Assembly: GCF_017310015.1 (NCBI RefSeq)
Contig: NZ_CP022297.1
Span: forward strand, 62,001-126,000
Source of the DNA: Marinobacterium iners
GTDB lineage: Bacteria > Pseudomonadota > Gammaproteobacteria > Pseudomonadales > Balneatricaceae
DNA: 64,000 nt
Reading direction: 5' to 3'
In this document: in pieces, positions 17,419 through 26,826 of the stretch
How the letters are laid out: each line of letters starts with the position of its first letter
How positions within the stretch are numbered: position 1 is the stretch's first letter
Made by a program: the position numbers and the translations under genes
The notes under the pieces: model-generated
Told to the model about the DNA's origin: nothing
Seen by the model: only the letters and a program-made list of their open reading frames with translations
The model's database searches: none

Positions 17419-19348
17419 ATCGAGTAGGAGGAGGTCTTGCGACCTCCGTCCTCTCACACCACCGTACGTGCGGTTCCGCATACGGCGGTTCATGATACGC
17501 ATTTAAGCCGACGATACTGATCCATCAACGATACCAGTCCGATTCGATCAAACACCTTCTTCGGCAGCGCCTGATTCAAATGCGAGGCGCACGAGTTCCA
17601 CCAAGGGCCACGCCCATTGATGGCACTGCGCCAAGACCTGTCTTCAGACAGCCCCAGTCGCACCAGCATCCTGGCACGGGTGGACGGCCGCTTCCATTGA
17701 CGCCAGAGGATTTTGCGCAGATGCCGACGGATCCAACCGTCCAGCGCCTCGAAGCTCCCTTTCACATCGCTATAGCGGAAGTAGTTGATCCAGCCCCGCA
17801 GTTTCGGGGTCAGTATCTCGACTGTCCGATAGATCCTCTGTCCTCGACCTCTGCGAAGCACCCCCTTGATCGTGGTTCTAAGCCGTTTCAACGACTTGTC
17901 TGCCACTTTAAGACGGATGTTCCGCTTGCGCTTATCCACGCTGTAGCCCAGGAAACTCCTGTTCCAGGGACGATCGACCGCGCTTTTGTCCCGATTGACG
18001 CGAAGTTTGAGCCGCTGCTCAAGATAGTCGGTCAATGAGGCAAGAACACGTTCTCCCGCCTTTCGGCTTTTCACGTAGATGTTGCAGTCATCCGCGTACC
18101 GGCAGAACCGGTGGCCCCGCCGTTCCAGTTCTCGATCCAGATCCGTCAACAGGATATTGGACAGCAACGGCGAGAGGGGGCCGCCTTGTGGCGTGCCTTC
18201 CCGCCGCGCCGTTACCACGCCTCCTTCCATGATCCCGGCCTGTAAATAGGTACGGATCAGTTTCAAGACACGTGCATCCATGATCCTGCGCGCCAACCGC
18301 GACATCAGGATGTCGTGGTTGACCCGGTCAAAGAACGCTTCCAGATCGATATCGACCACCCAGCGTCGTCCCTCTTCCATGTAGGATCGGGCCTGCAGGA
18401 CCGCCTGAGCGGCACTGCGTCCCGGTCGGAAGCCGTAACTGTGATCAGAGAACGTGGGTTCAAAGCGTGGACTGAGTACTTGATGCAATGCCTGTTGGAT
18501 CAGGCGATCCAGAACACAGGGAATACCCAGCATACGGGTGCCTCCCCCGGGTTTGGGGATTTCAACCTTGCGCACCGGCTGGGGTGTATACCGCCCCTCC
18601 AACAGTTGCTGTTTGATCTCGGGCCAATGGGTTTTCAGGTAAGGCTTGAGCGCCTCGACTGTCATCCCATCCACCCCGGGCGCGCCTTTATTGCGACGAA
18701 CCCGATCGTAGGCCAGCAGCATGTTGCCACGGGCCAGTACCGCTGACATCAGGTCCATGTCAGCCTCGCTCGGCAGTGATCCTGCGCCCGCTGTAACCGG
18801 CAACACCTCGCACGGGACCGCAACCGGGTTCTGCCCGGTCACCTCCTCGGCAAGTGATGGCGTCTCAGCCATCTGTTCAGTGTTGTTCAGGGTCATCAAG
18901 GGGCAGGGCTCCCGATTCGTCTATCATGTTCAGCCCTTCAGTGACCGGTAAGCCACCTACTATGGCGTCTGCTGAATTCTGCAGTCCCATCCAGCCGCCT
19001 CACGACAGCCGTAGCCAGAGGCAGGACAGCAGACCTCCCAGGGTAAGACACGTGACCTTCACACTTATACCTGCCGCATATACGACCGCTGCTCCGTGCA
19101 AGTACCGGGCTTTGGAGATATGCGACTCCTCACCCACAGCTGCCGCCTCGTATGCGATTTCTATTCGTCAGGTCAGTGCTTTGCCTTCGGCTTCCTTCAG
19201 ATTCCATCTCGCGGTGGACACCCTTGCCGTTCGGCTAGTGGTTCCCCTTGCCGGGCCCACAGAGGACTTGCACCTCCAAGTCATCCGACCGCCACCACGC
19301 GCATCGGAACAGCGCCCGTCAAGGCGCTACGCGCCATGCCTGGCGCAC
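17419..19348 (-). mobile_element. Group II intron (bacterial class C type)
   Basis: Read on the minus strand it starts GTGCGCCAGG at 19348 and ends CTACTCGAT at 17419. A domain V-like hairpin lies at about 17455-17495 (CCGTATGCGG / CCGCACGTACGG), followed by the GC-rich domain VI stem. It encodes a maturase. The 5' exon just before the site can fold a short stem (CGGTCGT-AGGA-ACGATTG), and class C introns are known to recognise hairpins next to the insertion point. The ends are fixed by the exact coding join of the exons. Confidence 0.85.
17490..18899 (-). CDS. ltrA: Group II intron reverse transcriptase/maturase
   Basis: This 469-residue protein has RT blocks in order: NKGAPGVDGMTVEALKPYL, IPKPGGGTRMLGIPCVLDRLIQ, DHSYGFRPGRSAAQAVLQA, VVDIDLEAFFDRVNHDIL, REGTPQGGPLSPLLSNILL and the catalytic RYADDCNIYV. 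The maturase (X) domain follows (LRGWINYFRYSDVKGSFEALDGWIRRHLRK). No HNH endonuclease domain is present, as usual for class C introns. It looks complete, so splicing and mobility are plausible. Confidence 0.92.
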   Translation of the reverse strand: MMTLNNTEQMAETPSLAEEVTGQNPVAVPCEVLPVTAGAGSLPSEADMDLMSAVLARGNMLLAYDRVRRNKGAPGVDGMTVEALKPYLKTHWPEIKQQLLEGRYTPQPVRKVEIPKPGGGTRMLGIPCVLDRLIQQALHQVLSPRFEPTFSDHSYGFRPGRSAAQAVLQARSYMEEGRRWVVDIDLEAFFDRVNHDILMSRLARRIMDARVLKLIRTYLQAGIMEGGVVTARREGTPQGGPLSPLLSNILLTDLDRELERRGHRFCRYADDCNIYVKSRKAGERVLASLTDYLEQRLKLRVNRDKSAVDRPWNRSFLGYSVDKRKRNIRLKVADKSLKRLRTTIKGVLRRGRGQRIYRTVEILTPKLRGWINYFRYSDVKGSFEALDGWIRRHLRKILWRQWKRPSTRARMLVRLGLSEDRSWRSAINGRGPWWNSCASHLNQALPKKVFDRIGLVSLMDQYRRLKCVS

Positions 19349-20165
19349 ACATGATAGACACAATCGTTCCTACGACCGTGCGCTAACAATTTCGAGAATC
19401 TCGACTGGAACTGAGCTCGAGTCAGCATCACCGGCTCGGTAATCCGAAGCTCATTCGGTAATGAGTCCCAGTCGTTCTGATTTCTTGCCACATTATCTGG
19501 GTTAGGCGTCACGTATAGTTGGTTGTCGTAAAGACCAACATTGTAGATATAGTCCGGGTTCCTGATGCTATCCCCCCAGCACGCTTTCGGACCACCGCCA
19601 CAGTCAGCTAGACACTGTTTCGCCTCTCCCGGCTTCAGACCACTGCTTCTGACTGTGCTGAATAACTCGCCTATGTCACTTGGATCAAACCCTGGAATTT
19701 CAGTGGGTTTAGACGCATCTGTCAGGTATTCAATCGTTTTTTCAAGGCCGGAAACCTTCTCTTCCAGAGCAACATTCCGGAGTTCGAGCTTTCTATTCTC
19801 TTCAAGTAAATGATCGATTTGATCATTCTGATTCTTACTACCGCTTGACAGAATCGCATCGGCAGAGAGCAAAAGACGCTCTGTTAGCCATAGAATGTCT
19901 TTTGACTCGTCAACGATACCCTTGTCCTTTAGATCCTGGATCTCTTCGTTGAGCCTACTCGCAGCTTGGTGTTCAGTCGTATCAGGCGCAAATGCCGCTT
20001 TGAGCTCTTCACTCAGAGCTTTAATTTTCGATCCAAGCAAAAGCAATAACAGAAACAACAGCACGAGCATAATCTCGGCCATGGTGAATCCGAGAATCTG
20101 CCCACGCCGGTACTGTTCGGACTGTGTATTGATTACACCATTAAGATCTGAGTCCTGAACGGCCA

Positions 20166-21291
20166 TTAACGATTGTCATCCCGAATAGCGGTCATACCGA
20201 AAGCGATATCGGACGAACCCTCCGTTGAACCCTCTGCAATAACTGGGGTTACAGCCTCTACCCTACCGTCGAGCTTATTCTCTATGTGCTGAAGTCGATC
20301 TGTAAGACGTTCGATCGTTTGAGCTTGAGCCTCGAGCATCTGTATGTCTTCAGTCCGTCGGATCAGTCCACCTTCTAAAGCTTCCAGCCTTTTAGCCAAA
20401 GCTTCCATTGCACTTGTCTGCTGGGCTGCCAGCTCGAGCCGATCAGCAAGTGATTCCTCGATTGTTTCGGCAGTCTGGGCGACACTGAGGCTCGCCTTAG
20501 CCAAATATTCGACATCACTTGATGATGCCTTGGCCACTTCATTGAGCTTCTGATTAACGGATCCGCTGAACTGCACGATAGCGTCTTCAATGCCCGATAA
20601 TGCGCTAGTATCCACCGTTATATTCTCAAACTTAGAAATGGATCGTTTGGCAGCAGACGCCGCATTAACCAGCGCACTCTGTTCAGCCTTGACTGTATTC
20701 ACCAATTCTTGCGTCGTTCGCTCCAGCTCTTCGCAGATGTGCTCGGTTCGTTTATTGACCGATGCGGAACTCGCTTTTACAACCTCATCCAGTGCTCTAA
20801 CTCGTTCCGCTACGACATCATTCAACCCCTTAGCGAGGGCATCGTGTGCTTGCGCGATGGAAACGGCCGACTCCTCTGTCACCTGCGCCATCTGACGATG
20901 AAGAGAACCAAAGTTCTCGCTGGCAACCGCCATTTGACTGCGTAGCCGCATCGAAGCGTCTCGCAGTGTGGCGTGCATCTCTTTCTCAACACCGACAACG
21001 TCTTTGCGCATTTGAGACAGTAGACTTCGAAGAAAGATCCCGACCACCGTTGCAGCAAGTGCGACACCAAAATTGGACACGATGAAGTCATCTTCGGCGT
21101 TGTCACTGTATTGAATCAGGGTAACCGTAAGGCTAATCAGCGTGAATAGGAATCCGAGGTAGTAAGTATTATCGCCAATCTGGTCCCTTCGAAGTTCGAG
21201 CCTGGGTAACAGGAGTGCAGCACCGACATATGACAGCAAAACGCCCACTGGAACTGAGACCACCACCCAGATAGGCCATTGATAATACTTT
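20166..21291 (-). pseudogene. ExbB/MotA/ZorA-like channel, 5' end lost
   Basis: The native coding part starts at the IS1380 edge; the original first codons are missing. About 374 residues remain. Three TM helices lie in the first ~115 residues (WPIWVVVSVPVGVLLSYVGA, YYLGFLFTLISLTVTLIQY, FGVALAATVVGIFLRSLLSQ); the last matches the ALATTxxGxxxR pattern of MotA/TolQ/ExbB channels. The remaining ~260 residues are a long charged coiled coil (heptads rich in Ala, Glu, Leu), as in the intracellular tail of ZorA. It is followed with TAATG overlap by the single-TM partner gene. An outward GTG in the IS1380 end is in frame and would supply MLGAATAGEVTDSG as a new N-terminus. Confidence 0.7.
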
Positions 21292-22945
21292 CCTGAATCA
21301 GTGACTTCACCCGCTGTTGCAGCACCCAGCACTGAAGACGACCTCGCTCTTTAACACAGCTCGATCTTATCTAACGTGTACCGGGTTAATCTACGCCACT
21401 GCAGCATCGATCATGCTTCTCACCGCAGTATTTCGTCTCGATTCTGTCTGCAGGCCAAGGCATACCCTGCCATGCATGGCGCTCGGGCGTGTGGCTATTT
21501 TGAATGGCTGTAAATCCGACAGTCCGGATCAGGCCAGCCCGTAGACGCGACTGAATGCCCCGAAACCGGGACAATGTCGTCCGAAGCGCAGGTGGAGACG
21601 ACGACCGCTGCTGACTAAGCGACAGGCCATATACATCAGTTCCTGAATCACGGTTTTCAGCCGCCGACGCTTGGCCGGATGACGCACCGGTGCATCCGGC
21701 CCCAATAGCGCGTTCTGTCCCATCCAACGCAGTATGTTGTAGCCCAGTACGGCAAAGGCTATGACCAGGTCGTTGGTATCGAACTTCCCTGACGGCAAAC
21801 GTTCGAGATCCAGATCAGTCTTGAACTCACTGTGGAACTGTTCGCTGGTGGCGTGATCCTGGTAGAGCGCAATGACCTTGGCGTTATCTGCTGCGTCCGA
21901 TGTGAGTGAAGTCGTCCAGCCCTCCAGGCTGACCTCCGGCTCCAAAAACAGCTGTCCTGAACTGTCACTCTGGCGCACCGTCACCTTGACGATCAGGCGG
22001 TCGTCCGTGCCATCCAGCGGTTCGCTTACCAGCGTTTCCATTTTGCCCGGTCGGGTATGGCACCAAAGTGCGCCGGCCGCATGAGCCTTGTCGACCCAGG
22101 CCAGTCCATCTTGTGAGCGGGGGTTCCACTTAATCAGGTAGTCTGCCCCGTGCGCACGGAAGTACCCCCGGTTCTCGGCGGCATCATGGGCGCTGTCAAG
22201 ACGTACCAGTAGCGGTGCATCGGTCAGCTCTCGGACTCGAGGCAGCACCCGGTCGAGGGTGTGAATAAACTCTTTATTGGCATGTTGGTTACCCGGTCGC
22301 AGCTCACAGCCCAGACACCAGCCCTCCGTGCCCAGGTAGGCCGCGATGGGGGCATAACCGTCATGCCCCTTGTAGGTATAGGCCACGCCCTCTTTTTTAC
22401 TGTTGCTGTTGTCCATGGGAAACACGTCCATATCCAGTGGCACGTGCCCGGTGGTGAGTGTGCCGATAGGCACCGAAGCGTTACACAGAAACTCGACGCT
22501 GGCCTCATCCAATAACGGGATCAGTGCGCGGGCATCTTCATCAAAGCGCTGACGCAGCCGGGCCGATGAAGGTGATTGCTTGATGCCCATGGCCGCTTTG
22601 AAGAAGGGATCATGGCGTGCGTGCTCGACCGCTTCGAAGTCGCTCTTGCCAAGGCAAATCAACCCCAGGTAGGTACGGATGAGGTCGATGTTGGCGATGC
22701 CATGGCGCTTGACGATGGAGCGCGAGGTCTTAGCCAGAGAGGTCATCCTGTTCACGCTGTGCCCAACCAGCGCCAGACCACCGTGGGGTGTGATAATCTC
22801 GGTTTTTGACTGTTCAAGCTTGAAGGTACGCATAGTCAGATATCACTGCCTGGGTGAATCGAGAATGGCGTCCATATTACCGCCGCAGGCCGCGTGGTTA
22901 CAGTGTTGTAGAGGTGTGAGTGGGGTTGTAAGTCACGGAATCAGG
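21292..22945 (-). mobile_element. IS1380-family element, copy 2
   Basis: Inverted relative to the other four copies, 1654 bp. Its flanks (ACTTT at the left and TAATA at the right on the plus strand) do not match, so it was left by recombination rather than simple insertion. It removed the start of the ZorA-like gene. Confidence 0.93.
21529..22833 (-). CDS. IS1380-family transposase (copy 2)
   Basis: The 434-residue product is the same as in copies 3, 4 and 5, with Gly in SDSSGQLF. The frame is intact and the terminal repeats are present, so it should be mobile. Confidence 0.93.
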   Translation of the reverse strand: MRTFKLEQSKTEIITPHGGLALVGHSVNRMTSLAKTSRSIVKRHGIANIDLIRTYLGLICLGKSDFEAVEHARHDPFFKAAMGIKQSPSSARLRQRFDEDARALIPLLDEASVEFLCNASVPIGTLTTGHVPLDMDVFPMDNSNSKKEGVAYTYKGHDGYAPIAAYLGTEGWCLGCELRPGNQHANKEFIHTLDRVLPRVRELTDAPLLVRLDSAHDAAENRGYFRAHGADYLIKWNPRSQDGLAWVDKAHAAGALWCHTRPGKMETLVSEPLDGTDDRLIVKVTVRQSDSSGQLFLEPEVSLEGWTTSLTSDAADNAKVIALYQDHATSEQFHSEFKTDLDLERLPSGKFDTNDLVIAFAVLGYNILRWMGQNALLGPDAPVRHPAKRRRLKTVIQELMYMACRLVSSGRRLHLRFGRHCPGFGAFSRVYGLA

Positions 22946-23023
22946 TAATATTCATCCTTGACAGCCAGGATGAAGGCTCTCATGCAGCCAAACCGAAAAT
23001 ATTGACCCTCCTCGGGGGCGCAT

Positions 23024-23039
23024 GCTAGTTTTAACTAGC
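23024..23039. promoter_or_regulatory. Palindrome before AraC gene
   Basis: GCTAGTTTTAACTAGC is a perfect 16-bp palindrome about 85 bp before the AraC-family start. It is a candidate regulator-binding site; no further support is visible. Confidence 0.35.
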
Positions 23040-23124
23040 CCTCCACCGTTCGACATCAAAAAATTACCAGAACAAACAATTCAAACAATAATCGAGTCGG
23101 GGCTGAGACCATTTGGTTTTTACT

Positions 23125-24126
23125 ATGCTGGAACATACGAGCCTCTTTAAAGGCGATGCATCTAAGAAATTATCAGCTGATATTCAGGATACTGTGGGTG
23201 CGGTATCATGGATGTCCAATATATGCGGACCTCACGATCTGCAGGTTTACAATTCCCGCAGAATGCATTTCCGACATGTGGGTAACATCTTATCTTCCAC
23301 CACAACCGCCATCGGCTATATAGAATATGGCACCGATGTTACCGTTAACATCGAGGATCTTGAAAACAGCTACAGTATCAGCCTTCCGCTGAGTGGTTTT
23401 CAGGAGCTTTCCACCCCTGAACAGAGCATCCAGTCCAATATCACCAGTGGCGTTATTATTTCGCCAACCAAGCCTTGTGAACTCTCGATCAGTGGTAACT
23501 GCCGCAAGACACTGGTTCGGGTTTCACGTCAGGAGATGGAACAAACGCTCCAAAGCCTGCTTGGAAAACCGGTCACCCGCCCACTGATTTTTGAGCCAAA
23601 AATGGATGCAAACCTGGGCGCTTCCAGCGCCTGGTGGCGCACGGTACGAATGATTGAAGAGGAGTTATCCAAGCCGGATAGCCTCTATAACTGCGCACCG
23701 TTTATTCGCGATATCGAACAGGCATTAATCAAAGGAATTCTGACGTCACAACCGCATAATTATTCCGATGAAATCCGGGATGCGTTCAAACGAAAACTAC
23801 CCGCCTACATCATCAAAACCATCGATTATATTCGCAGCAACGCAAAAAACGATGTCCATATTGATGATATAGAGTGGGTTGCTGGTGTTTCGAGAAACAA
23901 GCTCTATGAGGATTTCAAAAACTACTTAGGTGAACCACCAACCGCCTACCTTAAACGGGTAAGACTGGAGGGGGTACGAAACGATATTTTCAACCTTGGC
24001 AGACACGAAAGCATCTCCACCCTGGCAATGAATTGGGGATTCACTCACCTCGGCCGTTTCTCATCCGAATATAAAAAGCTGTTTGGCGAAACCCCCTCGG
24101 TCACTCAAAACAGAGCCACGCCTTAA
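23125..24126 (+). CDS. AraC-family regulator A
   Basis: This 333-residue protein (ATG at 23125; a TTG 12 bases earlier is in frame but less likely) has an N-terminal AraC ligand-binding-like domain of the XylS/AntR kind (IGYIEYGTDVTVNIEDLENSYSISLPLSG). Two helix-turn-helix motifs at the C-terminus follow (HIDDIEWVAGVSRNKLYEDFKNYLGEPPTAYLKRVRLE, then ISTLAMNWGFTHLGRFSSEYKKLFGETP). It is clearly related to the regulator at 44448-45413. Family members activate aromatic degradation operons in response to an aromatic acid; the meta-cleavage genes at 29-36 kb are the obvious candidates. Effector and target are inferred. Confidence 0.85.
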   Translation: MLEHTSLFKGDASKKLSADIQDTVGAVSWMSNICGPHDLQVYNSRRMHFRHVGNILSSTTTAIGYIEYGTDVTVNIEDLENSYSISLPLSGFQELSTPEQSIQSNITSGVIISPTKPCELSISGNCRKTLVRVSRQEMEQTLQSLLGKPVTRPLIFEPKMDANLGASSAWWRTVRMIEEELSKPDSLYNCAPFIRDIEQALIKGILTSQPHNYSDEIRDAFKRKLPAYIIKTIDYIRSNAKNDVHIDDIEWVAGVSRNKLYEDFKNYLGEPPTAYLKRVRLEGVRNDIFNLGRHESISTLAMNWGFTHLGRFSSEYKKLFGETPSVTQNRATP

Positions 24127-24299
24127 CGCTTAGATAGTTGCGAATCAGTATCTGAAAGTAAGCACGTCTTCCGTCCCCTTGCACGAGCTCAACGATGGAT
24201 CATCAGTTAACTTTTGCTGACAGAGAGTCCGGTCAAAAACGCCAGCTTCGTCAAGCAGATTCACAAGCCTTCTGAAGCTCTCTTGCTGCCATCAATAGC

Positions 24300-24345
24300 G
24301 GGGGCATTTTAAAGGAGCATTGCTGATTTTCAGGAAAATGCCCCC
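24300..24345. repeat. Inverted repeat GGGGGCATTTT
   Basis: GGGGGCATTTT (24300-24310) pairs perfectly with AAAATGCCCCC (24335-24345), with 24 bases between. A further TGCCCCC follows. The 300 bases between the AraC gene and the IS1634 element hold no gene that I can see. The hairpin may be a terminator-like structure or an integrase-adjacent recombination site. Confidence 0.4.
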
Positions 24346-24403
24346 ATTAATGCCCCCTAACCCACCCCGGATTCAGGTGATACAAAGCATAAATTTCAGG
24401 CAC

Positions 24404-24425
24404 AAAAAAACCAGCTACGAGCTGG
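24404..24425 (-). terminator. Terminator-like hairpin next to IS1634
   Basis: On the minus strand CCAGCTCGTAGCTGG is followed by seven T. The IS1634 element inserted immediately beside it, and its TGGCCT duplication overlaps the stem. The stem is short (5-6 bp). The loop resembles that of the IS4-split terminator (CTACGAG). Confidence 0.5.
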
Positions 24426-24428
24426 CCT

Positions 24429-26338
24429 CCCGAGTTCGACAGTTATCCACTGAAAATTGTCTTTTTTACACACCGCAGCCCAGTATTCATGCGGGTTTCC
24501 GCTTTTTAGACGCCTAAAACCTTGTAGTGGCATTCCTGTGGATATCTTTTCTGTTTTAAAGGTCATAAAGAGATGATAAAGTCATGGCATGTACGTCAAA
24601 GTCACCAAGTCCGGCCCTCGCAAGTATGTGCAGCTCGTTGAAGCCTATCGAGACGAGAACGGCCGCCCAAAACAACGCACGATTGCGACCCTCGGCCGTC
24701 TCGACAAGCTCGGTGATGAGCTGGAGTCCGTGGTCGAAGGTCTGTGCCGGATTACCGGGCGATCGCTACCGGATAAGCCCGCCGTCAGCTTTGAGTCATC
24801 TCGTGCCTTGGGTGATGTCTGGGCACTGACTCAGCTCTGGAATGCGCTCGGCTTTGAACAGCTGCGCAAGGCCTTCCGCGGTACGCGTCACAGCATCCAG
24901 ATCGAAGCCTTGATCCGCATTATGGTCATGAATCGCCTGACCTCGCCGGACTCCAAACTGGGCGTGCTGCGCTGGCTGGAGACTGTCTGTGTTCCCGGTG
25001 TTGGCAGTATCAAAAAAGTCGACCATCAGCACCTGCTGCGGGCAATGGATGCGCTCAATACCCAACGCGATGCCGTCAATGACAAAGTCACTGAACTGCT
25101 GCGCCCGCTGATCGATCAGGAACTGTCAGTCGTCTTCTACGACATGACCACCATCCGTGCCGAAGGCTTGACCGAGCAGGACGAAGAACTCAGGCAGTAC
25201 GGGCGTTCCAAGGACGGCGGCATCCGTCGTCAAGTCATGCTGGGCATGGTTCAGACGGCCGAAGGACTGCCGCTGTATCACGAGGTGTTTGAAGGCAACA
25301 CCGCAGAAGTTAAAACGCTTCAGCCCACCCTGAAAACGATCATTGAGCGCTTCCCGGTTAAGCGCATTGTCGTGGTTGCGGACCGTGGGTTACTGTCGGT
25401 CGACAACCTGGATGAGCTGAAGCAGATGACACTGCCGAACGGTCAACCGGTTGAGTTTATTCTGGCGGTTCCCGGGCGTCGTTATAGTGACTTCGAACCG
25501 ATCCTGGAGCCCTTGCAGCGCACGGTTTTTGACTCCGCCGACGCGGAAGTGATCACAGAGACACACTGGCAGGAGCAGCGCCTGATCGTAGCCCACGATC
25601 CCGTACGTGCCGCCGATGAAACCGTGGCCCGTGATGCCAGAATCAACGCGATTGAAGAGGAAGCACAGCGCCTGGCCGAGAAGCTTATCCGGCAGGATGA
25701 AGGCAAGACCACACGCGGTCGCAAGCTGTCTGATGGTGGTGCAACAGCCCGTTTATACAAAGAGGTCAGCGAATCCTCGTTGGCCAAAATCGTGCGTATT
25801 GACCTGAAAAGTGAACTGTTTAGCTACGATATTGACGAAAAAGCCCTGAAGCGTGCACGCCTGATGGATGGCAAACTGCTGCTGGTCACCAACGTCCAGG
25901 ACTTGTCGCCAACAGAGGTGGTCAAACACTACAAATCACTGGCAGACATCGAGCGAGGCTTCAAGGCGCTGAAATCGGATATCGAAATCGGCCCGGTATA
26001 CCACCGGCTGCCTGAGCGGATCAGAGCCCATGCCATGATCTGCTTTATCGCTTTGGTTCTGCACCGCGTGATGCGGATGCGCTTAAAGGCAGCAGGCTCC
26101 GAGCATTCGCCCATGCGGGCACTGGAGCAGTTACGGCGTATCCAATATCACCAGGCAACCCTCGGTGGCAGCACCGTGACAGGCGTGTCCAGTATGAGCC
26201 GTGAGCAGCTGGATATCTTCAAGGCTCTTAGTATCGAAAAACCCAGCGTTGGCACCGATAACCTGATCGTGTAGTGGAGCATTTTGCAGTGCCGCCTATA
26301 CGAATCAATAGCTTATAACGCCAAGTGTCGAACTCGGG
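24429..26338 (+). mobile_element. IS1634-family element, copy 1
   Basis: The inverted ends are CCCGAGTTCGACA (24429) and TGTCGAACTCGGG (to 26338), 1910 bp. The 6-bp direct repeat TGGCCT lies at 24423-24428 and 26339-26344. An inverted second copy lies at 36746-38655. Confidence 0.93.
24589..26274 (+). CDS. IS1634-family transposase (copy 1)
   Basis: This 561-residue DDE transposase begins with the strand-rich N-terminus of the family (YVKVTKSGPRKYVQLVEAYRDENG). The catalytic core has VVFYDMTTIRAEG (first acidic residue), IVVVADRGLLSVDNL (second) and LADIERGFKALKSDIEIGPVYHR, carrying the last glutamate. A basic insert (EGKTTRGRKLSDGG) lies between the last two. It appears intact, and the copy at 36810-38495 has the same protein sequence. 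Confidence 0.93.
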   Translation: MYVKVTKSGPRKYVQLVEAYRDENGRPKQRTIATLGRLDKLGDELESVVEGLCRITGRSLPDKPAVSFESSRALGDVWALTQLWNALGFEQLRKAFRGTRHSIQIEALIRIMVMNRLTSPDSKLGVLRWLETVCVPGVGSIKKVDHQHLLRAMDALNTQRDAVNDKVTELLRPLIDQELSVVFYDMTTIRAEGLTEQDEELRQYGRSKDGGIRRQVMLGMVQTAEGLPLYHEVFEGNTAEVKTLQPTLKTIIERFPVKRIVVVADRGLLSVDNLDELKQMTLPNGQPVEFILAVPGRRYSDFEPILEPLQRTVFDSADAEVITETHWQEQRLIVAHDPVRAADETVARDARINAIEEEAQRLAEKLIRQDEGKTTRGRKLSDGGATARLYKEVSESSLAKIVRIDLKSELFSYDIDEKALKRARLMDGKLLLVTNVQDLSPTEVVKHYKSLADIERGFKALKSDIEIGPVYHRLPERIRAHAMICFIALVLHRVMRMRLKAAGSEHSPMRALEQLRRIQYHQATLGGSTVTGVSSMSREQLDIFKALSIEKPSVGTDNLIV

Positions 26339-26344
26339 TGGCCT

Positions 26345-26826
26345 GATGGTTTCCTCTATCGGGGAGGAAGGAATTGGTGGAGCCTAGCGGGGGCTCCCCC
26401 AGTTTGCGAACCAACTTAAAATTCAATTAGTTACCGCTAACTACAACCCAATGGTTACACACATTGGTATCACATCGCAACGGATAATTTACGCCGTCAC
26501 AGCATAAGCCTGATGCTTGTGATTCTCTGGGAACAAAGCTAGGGCTCACTCGGTGGTTCATGATATTTTACGGGATCGAACCCAGCCGCATATCTAGTAC
26601 GCATTACCTACGATTTATCCTGTCATAATTCTTTTCTCGAGCCACTCAGGTAATCCTCCCATAAAGAAATAGATCGAAAAAATACCTCCTCTTGTAGATG
26701 TGCTTACAGAGAGCTCCCTCGAAATTTACCTATCCATATTCTAGTTATTTGAGAAACATAAAAAAAGCACGTTACCGATGATTAGCATGCCTAACGCAGC
26801 AGTAGAAACTCACAACGCTTCCAACT
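26345..26826. other. Non-coding stretch, no gene seen
   Basis: About 480 bases between the IS1634 duplication and an IS6 remnant. No credible reading frame or RNA gene was found. A short hairpin at 26379-26396 (GGAGCC / GGCTCC) includes a stretch that resembles the 3' end of a tRNA-Ala or tmRNA, but the match stops after 17 bases. Confidence 0.4.

Larger units (their letters stand above)
17280..20166 (-). pseudogene. ZorB/MotB-like membrane protein split by intron
   Basis: The exons are 20166-19349 and 17418-17280. Joined at the intron ends they give exactly 319 codons, 318 residues, with continuous reading across the junction (RRNDCVYH to VRLIDVQTSSKEIYKSQR). If the intron still splices, the gene is functional. 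The N-terminus is cytoplasmic, followed by one strong TM helix at about residues 24-43 (GFTMAEIMLVLLFLLLLLLG), as in MotB, ExbD and ZorB. A coiled coil (LLEENRKLELRNVALEEKVSGLEKTI region) leads to a C-terminal domain with paired cysteines (CLADCGGGPKACWG) that is not an OmpA domain I recognise. The start overlaps the upstream gene's stop (TAATG). Confidence 0.7.

Noticed and set aside
19819..19838. TGATC repeats inside the ZorB-like gene
   Set aside because: Not TGATCA pairs in 8-bp phase before a start codon; within coding sequence, probably chance.
26375..26391. Stretch resembling the 3' end of tRNA-Ala or tmRNA, a possible attachment site
   Set aside because: The match is only 17 bases and forms part of a local hairpin; no integrase gene and no second copy were seen.
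26565..26590. GGGATCGAACCC resembling a T-loop on the minus strand
   Set aside because: No acceptor, D or anticodon arms can be fitted around it.
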